From the NCBI GenBank assembly GCA_007122565.1, contig SKTJ01000271.1, positions 1 to 9,215 on the forward strand: 9,215 bases of DNA. The letters are read 5' to 3'. Below the pieces are notes generated by a model. The model searched no databases and was not told where the DNA came from. It worked only from the letters and a program-made list of their open reading frames with translations. This DNA comes from Syntrophomonadaceae bacterium. Its GTDB lineage: Bacteria > Bacillota > Dethiobacteria > DTU022 > UBA8154. The position numbers were made by a program, and so were the translations under genes. Shown here piece by piece: positions 6,375-9,215 of this stretch. Each line of letters starts with the position of its first letter. Position 1 is the stretch's first letter.

Positions 6375-7379
6375 ATGGATTTTCACCAGCTGAAGGTTTT
6401 TGTGGAAGTTGTGCGCCAAAGAAGCTTTTCCCGGGCCGCAGAGAGTATCTTCCTCAGCCAGCCCACCGTAAGCGCTCATATTAAGGCACTGGAGGGTGAA
6501 ATCGGTGCTCCGCTGCTGGACCGCAGCCAGCGGGAACTGGCGCTTACAGAGGCGGGTAAAATACTTTTCCGTTACGCTCAGCAACTGCTCGGATGTAAAG
6601 AGGAAGCTCTCGCATCTATCCAGGAAAAGTACCACATTATCAAGGGTCACCTGGAGATCGCCGCCAGCAGCGTGCCCGGCACTTATTATTTGCCTGGCGT
6701 ACTCTCTTCTTTCAGCAAAATATACCCGGATGTTACTTTTTCCGTGTTCATGCGTGATACCAGGCAGGTTATTGAGAGTGTGAGAGACTTTACTTATGAT
6801 CTTGGAATGGTGGGAGAAACGGGTCATCTCGAAGACTTGAGCCAATGCCGTCTTGTGGAAGATGAGCTGATCATGGTGACCCCCCCGGATGTGAAACTAC
6901 AGAAGATACAAACTCAATGTTCCGGACCGACGAAGGTACCCAAACAATATGAGTTACCTCTTACTGATCTTATTTCCTGTATCCACCTGCCATTTATCCT
7001 GCGTGAGCCAGGTTCAGCCACACGCCTTGTTTTTGAAAAGGCCTTAAAAAAGGCAAAGGGTAATCAATCAAGGCTTAAGATTATTGCATACCTGGAGGGA
7101 CAGGAAGCAATCAAAGAGGCAGTAAAAGCAGGGCTAGGGGTAACGGTTATCTCCCGTAAAGCAGTGGAGGATGAACTGCGGGCAGGAGTACTGAAAGGAT
7201 ACCATTTGCATGATCTGTCCCTGGATCGGAGCTTTCACCTGATTTTCCGCAAAAAACGTATCTTATCACCTCTTAGTAAGGCATTCTTCGAGTTTACAAT
7301 TAACTATTTTGCAGACAAGAAACAAGAAAAAAGGAAACAAGAAGCAGAAAGACAAAGCCACGAGGCACCAGCGGAATAA
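6375..7379 (+). CDS. LysR family transcriptional regulator
   Basis: A 334-residue DNA-binding regulator. Residues 1-60 are the winged helix-turn-helix: MDFHQLKVFVEVVRQRSFSR, AAESIFLSQPTVSAHIKALE, then LLDRSQRELALTEAGKILF. The effector domain starts near 88 with GHLEIAASSVPGTYYLPGVL and includes YPDVTFSVFMRDT, YDLGMVGE, LPFILREPGSATRLVFEKAL and AGLGVTVISRKAVEDEL. SVPGTYYLP and REPGSATR resemble the CysB/CbbR-like branch and the group annotated as selenium-metabolism-associated LysR proteins; the ligand is unknown. The last 20 residues are a K/E/Q-rich tail beyond the usual 300-residue end. The ATG at 6375 is the standard family start though only a weak GGAAG lies upstream. It diverges from the 53-aa gene. 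An IS110 element sits 42 bases past its stop and may have displaced its terminator. Confidence 0.93.
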   Translation: MDFHQLKVFVEVVRQRSFSRAAESIFLSQPTVSAHIKALEGEIGAPLLDRSQRELALTEAGKILFRYAQQLLGCKEEALASIQEKYHIIKGHLEIAASSVPGTYYLPGVLSSFSKIYPDVTFSVFMRDTRQVIESVRDFTYDLGMVGETGHLEDLSQCRLVEDELIMVTPPDVKLQKIQTQCSGPTKVPKQYELPLTDLISCIHLPFILREPGSATRLVFEKALKKAKGNQSRLKIIAYLEGQEAIKEAVKAGLGVTVISRKAVEDELRAGVLKGYHLHDLSLDRSFHLIFRKKRILSPLSKAFFEFTINYFADKKQEKRKQEAERQSHEAPAE

Positions 7380-7426
7380 ATTGACACATACCTGCGGGCA
7401 GCTGTGGGCAGCCGCCCCTTGTACAA

Positions 7427-7432
7427 TATAGT
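7427..7432 (+). promoter_or_regulatory. -10 half of the split junction promoter (left end)
   Basis: TATAGT lies four bases inside the left end. It has no -35 partner in the integrated element, but if the ends are joined at GT it falls exactly 17 bases after TTGACT (9190-9195). Transcription would then start near 7439, just ahead of the bridge RNA and transposase. Confidence 0.65.
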
Positions 7433-7438
7433 TAAGCC

Positions 7439-7640
7439 AAAGCTATAAAGATCTTTGATAATCGCATAGGAATTTATGGGTATCCCGTCCAATATTTCTT
7501 GTAGAGGCAGGGGGCTTCGGCCGCGCCCCTTGGGAAGTAAAAACTATCCTGGCTTGTAGAGAGAAGCCCCGCCCCTGCGAGATATCTCGAATAGGCACGT
7601 AGTGGATGTACCAAGTTGCATGCCGCGAGTTACGCGCAAG
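7439..7640 (+). ncRNA. Predicted IS110 bridge RNA with target- and donor-binding loops
   Basis: In IS110 elements an RNA from the left end guides the recombinase with two loops. Here the start follows from the junction promoter; the 3' end is approximate. A target loop is closed by GCAGGG (7508-7513) and GGCTTC (7513-7518) pairing with GAAGCC and CCCTGC (7563-7577). Its 5' side carries CGCCCCTTG (7524-7532), identical to the left flank 7413-7421; its 3' side carries CTTGTAGA (7553-7560), complementary to the right flank 9208-9215. After the palindrome CGAGATATCTCG (7578-7589), the donor hairpin 7594-7612 carries GCACGT (7595-7600), identical to the right end 9203-9208, and TGTAC (7607-7611), complementary to the left end 7421-7425. 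Order and orientation fit the known scheme. Further hairpins (TTGC/GCAA at 7616-7639, and AGGCAG with CTGCCT by 7675) may belong to the RNA's end or the transposase leader. Confidence 0.75.
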
Positions 7641-7701
7641 GCAGAGACTCACAGGGGTCTGCGGGAACCCTGCCTACTAAAACTGGAAAGTAGGGATATC
7701 C

Positions 7702-8943
7702 ATGCTTTACTGTGGTGTTGACATCGCCAAGCACAACCACGAAATCTGTATTATCGATGGACAGGGAAACAAGGTTCTGGAGCTCAATGTGAATAATACC
7801 CAGACTGGTTTCCATAAGCTTAAAGGACACTTGGAGCGTATAAAGGCGAATCCCGAGACAATACAGTTCTGTCTGGAAGCTACAGGACACTACTGGATGA
7901 CCCTTTATTGCTACTTGCAAGAACTGGGTTACCAGTCCGGTGTAATCAATCCTATCCAGTCTGATGCGCTAAGAAACATGTATGTGCGCAAATCCAAGAC
8001 CGACCGTAAGGATGCTTTAATCCTGGCCGATCTGCTGAGATTGGGCAGAGTGCCGGAAACAGCCCTAGCCTCGGAAACAGCTATGAAACTGCAAACTCTT
8101 TCCCGGACGCGTTTTGAATTCGTCCGCCAGGTAGGAGGGCTGAAAAACCGGGTCTTAGGTGTCTTAGACCGCATCTTTCCTGAGTATCCCGAGTGCTTTT
8201 CCAACGTTTTTGTCCGCACTTCCCGTGAGCTTTTAAAACAGTTTACTGCTCCGGAAGATCTGGCAGATATGGACCTCTCCGAGCTGACGGAGTTTTTGAG
8301 CAAGCACTCCCGCAACCGATTGGGTAAAGAGCGTGCTGAACAGATTCAGGCCCTGGCCAAAGGCAGTATTGGTATTCACCTTGCTCTGGATGCGTTTACC
8401 ATGCAACTGCGTCTAATGGTAGAGCAGATCGAGTTTATCGAAGAACAGATCAAAGTTATTGAAGAAGCCATCGAACAAGTCATGGAAGAGTTTCGCCCTA
8501 CTCCCGATACGCCTTACCGGCATGTAATAGAGACTATTCCAGGCATTGGCCCGGTATTGGCTGCAGCTATTATCGGGGAGCTAGTTGATGCGAACAACTT
8601 CAAAAACGGACGGTCTGTGGTAGCTTACTCCGGCATTGATGCCACTGTGCGCAATTCCGGGCAGTTTGAAGGGACCCGTAACCGCATGTCTAAAAGGGGT
8701 TCCCCTGTACTGCGCCACAGTTTGTGGCTGGCTGCTATTAACGCAAGGCGCTATAACCCGCAGCTTAAGGAATTCTATGAGAAAAAAATTAGGGAAGGCA
8801 AGCACAGCAACGTAGCAAATGGTGCCGTGGCCAGAAAGTTAGCTCATTTAGTTTATTCGCTATGGAAAGAACAACGGCCCTTTGACCCTAATTACAAATG
8901 GACTGCGTCAGGAACAATGGTAAATGCTGGACAGCCCTTGTAA
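7702..8943 (+). CDS. IS110 family transposase (bridge-RNA-guided recombinase)
   Basis: A 413-residue intact recombinase. The N-terminal RuvC-like domain (DEDD_Tnp_IS110) shows the four acidic residues: D7 in YCGVDIAKHNHE, E59 in FCLEATGHYW, and D101 and D104 in KSKTDRKDA. A coiled, E/Q-rich middle follows (about 230-262, EQIEFIEEQIKVIEEAIEQV). The C-terminal Tnp_20 domain begins HVIETIPGIGPVLAAAIIGEL and continues AYSGIDATVRNSGQFEGTRN and MSKRGSPVLRHSLWLAA; S319 in NSG is the likely serine nucleophile, with S330 as an alternative. IS110 enzymes recombine a circular or end-joined donor with a target through RNA base-pairing. The ATG at 7702 has AGGGA five bases upstream within AGGGATATCC, a modest site. 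The upstream RNA-coding end places it in the IS110 rather than the IS1111 group. Confidence 0.96.
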   Translation: MLYCGVDIAKHNHEICIIDGQGNKVLELNVNNTQTGFHKLKGHLERIKANPETIQFCLEATGHYWMTLYCYLQELGYQSGVINPIQSDALRNMYVRKSKTDRKDALILADLLRLGRVPETALASETAMKLQTLSRTRFEFVRQVGGLKNRVLGVLDRIFPEYPECFSNVFVRTSRELLKQFTAPEDLADMDLSELTEFLSKHSRNRLGKERAEQIQALAKGSIGIHLALDAFTMQLRLMVEQIEFIEEQIKVIEEAIEQVMEEFRPTPDTPYRHVIETIPGIGPVLAAAIIGELVDANNFKNGRSVVAYSGIDATVRNSGQFEGTRNRMSKRGSPVLRHSLWLAAINARRYNPQLKEFYEKKIREGKHSNVANGAVARKLAHLVYSLWKEQRPFDPNYKWTASGTMVNAGQPL

Positions 8944-8962
8944 ACAAGCATAGATACCATTA

Positions 8963-9119
8963 AAGCAGCCGTTTATCTTGACCCTTTATCATGGGGTAGG
9001 TGCCCGTGTTAGCCTTACCCCCAGGCATGGGGCCATAATTATCTGCAGTTGGCCCTGGCTGGCCCTGATAAACACGGGCACCAGGGACCCCATGTAAAGG
9101 GCGGCTGCTTGGGTCAAGA
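8963..9119 (+). ncRNA. Strong 157-base fold with crossing helices in the IS110 right end
   Basis: Five nested helices are seen. Stem A: AAGCAGCCG (8963-8971) with CGGCTGCTT (9102-9110), 9 bp. Stem C: 8982-8997 with 9087-9101, 15 pairs and one bulged T. Stem D: GGTGCCCGTGTT (8999-9010) with AACACGGGCACC (9071-9082), 12 bp perfect. Inside D are two hairpins, GCCT/AGGC (9012-9015, 9023-9026) and GGGGCC/GGCCCT (9029-9034, 9051-9056). In addition TCTTGACCC (8976-8984) is fully complementary to GGGTCAAGA (9111-9119), directly after stem A. That helix crosses A; the part not shared with C is TCTTGA with TCAAGA, six pairs between a bulge and the 3' tail, which makes a pseudoknot or an alternative fold. 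I know no family it matches. It could be an RNA, a folded single-stranded DNA site, a transcription block, or a nested palindromic repeat. Confidence 0.6.
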
Positions 9120-9189
9120 AATCTTGCTTGAGTATTAAACAGTCATAAATTCCCTATGCAATTTTCAAAGAACATTTTTAAAATAACTC

Positions 9190-9195
9190 TTGACT
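9190..9195 (+). promoter_or_regulatory. -35 half of the split junction promoter (right end)
   Basis: TTGACT, five of six matches to the -35 consensus, lies 11 bases before the right core GT and points outward. In the integrated state it could act with chance -10 sequences in the flank; after joining of the ends it pairs with TATAGT of the left end at 17-base spacing. Confidence 0.6.
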
Positions 9196-9215
9196 ATTCA
9201 TAGCACGTCTACAAG

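Larger units (their letters stand above)
7421..9208 (+). mobile_element. Complete IS110-family insertion sequence with GT core
   Basis: The element is bounded by a GT dinucleotide at 7421-7422 and 9207-9208; the unique part is 7423-9206. There are no terminal inverted repeats and no longer target duplication, as is normal for IS110. The ends were placed by three agreeing signs: guide segments in the left end match both flanks and both ends with the GT at the meeting point; the joined ends would form TTGACT-17-TATAGT; and the left end is then 279 bases, a typical length for a bridge-RNA-bearing end. The right end is 263 bases, long for this group, and holds a separate strong fold. Removing the element restores CGCCCCTTGTCTACAAG as the empty site. 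The window stops seven bases past the right core, so the right flank is seen only briefly. Confidence 0.85.

Noticed and set aside
6345..6845. Minus-strand ORF of 166 codons opposite lysR
   Set aside because: It lies entirely against the first half of a well-supported LysR gene, has no recognisable domain and no ribosome binding site; it is a shadow of lysR codon use.
7929..8315. Minus-strand ORF of 128 codons inside the transposase gene
   Set aside because: It is serine/arginine-rich, the usual look of an antisense frame, and the transposase on the other strand is full length.
8963..9119. Reading the right-end fold as the bridge RNA of an IS1111-type element
   Set aside because: The guide matches to both flanks and both ends are all in the left-end RNA, and I found no comparable matches in the right-end fold.
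9209..9215. CT as the IS core dinucleotide
   Set aside because: CT occurs near both junctions (7418-7419 and 9209-9210), but only GT makes the right-end guide match end at the core, lets the left-end guide match begin at it, and gives the 17-base promoter spacing.
1..9215. CRISPR array, tRNA or rRNA genes, prophage genes
   Set aside because: No regularly spaced repeats, no cloverleaf with a GTTCRANYC arm, no ribosomal RNA signatures and no phage proteins were seen on either strand.

Overview
The window looks like chromosomal DNA of a low-to-mid GC Firmicute. The evidence is a VanW/G5 exported protein, a LytR-CpsA-Psr protein, strong AGGAGG-type ribosome binding sites, TTG and GTG starts, and U-tract terminators. 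The proteins feel closest to the Peptococcaceae/Desulfotomaculum group, but that placement is inference from family resemblance; no search was run.

Bases 1-5841 are all read leftward. From right to left they encode a small zinc-ribbon protein, a YgiQ-type radical SAM enzyme, a LytR-CpsA-Psr cell-wall protein and a GNAT acetyltransferase, ending in a 17-bp perfect hairpin terminator at 1930-1976. A VanW-family envelope protein with its own likely promoter follows, then the start of an OFA-type major facilitator transporter that runs off the left edge. Bases 5842-6374 hold a self-contained leftward unit for an unrecognised basic 53-residue protein (promoter, ribosome binding site, ORF, terminator). 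They also hold the divergent promoter of a LysR-type regulator (6375-7379), with a 16-bp palindrome just after its -10 box.

Bases 7421-9208 are a complete IS110-family insertion sequence, 42 bases after the lysR stop codon. The transposase is intact (413 aa). The 279-base left end folds like a bridge RNA. Four guide-like segments in it match, in the expected order and orientation, the left flank (9 nt), the right flank (8 nt), the right end (6 nt) and the left end (5 nt). All four converge on one core dinucleotide, GT, at both junctions. Joining the two ends at that core would also create a promoter, TTGACT-17-TATAGT, from two halves 1.8 kb apart. Together these fix the ends of the element without a database.

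The most unusual part is the right end, 263 bases of non-coding DNA. It holds a compact 157-base fold (8963-9119) with stems of 9, 15 and 12 bp, two inner hairpins and a crossing 6-9 bp helix that implies a pseudoknot or a switch. IS110-group elements with an upstream bridge RNA normally have a short right end, so this second structured element is the best candidate for something undescribed.
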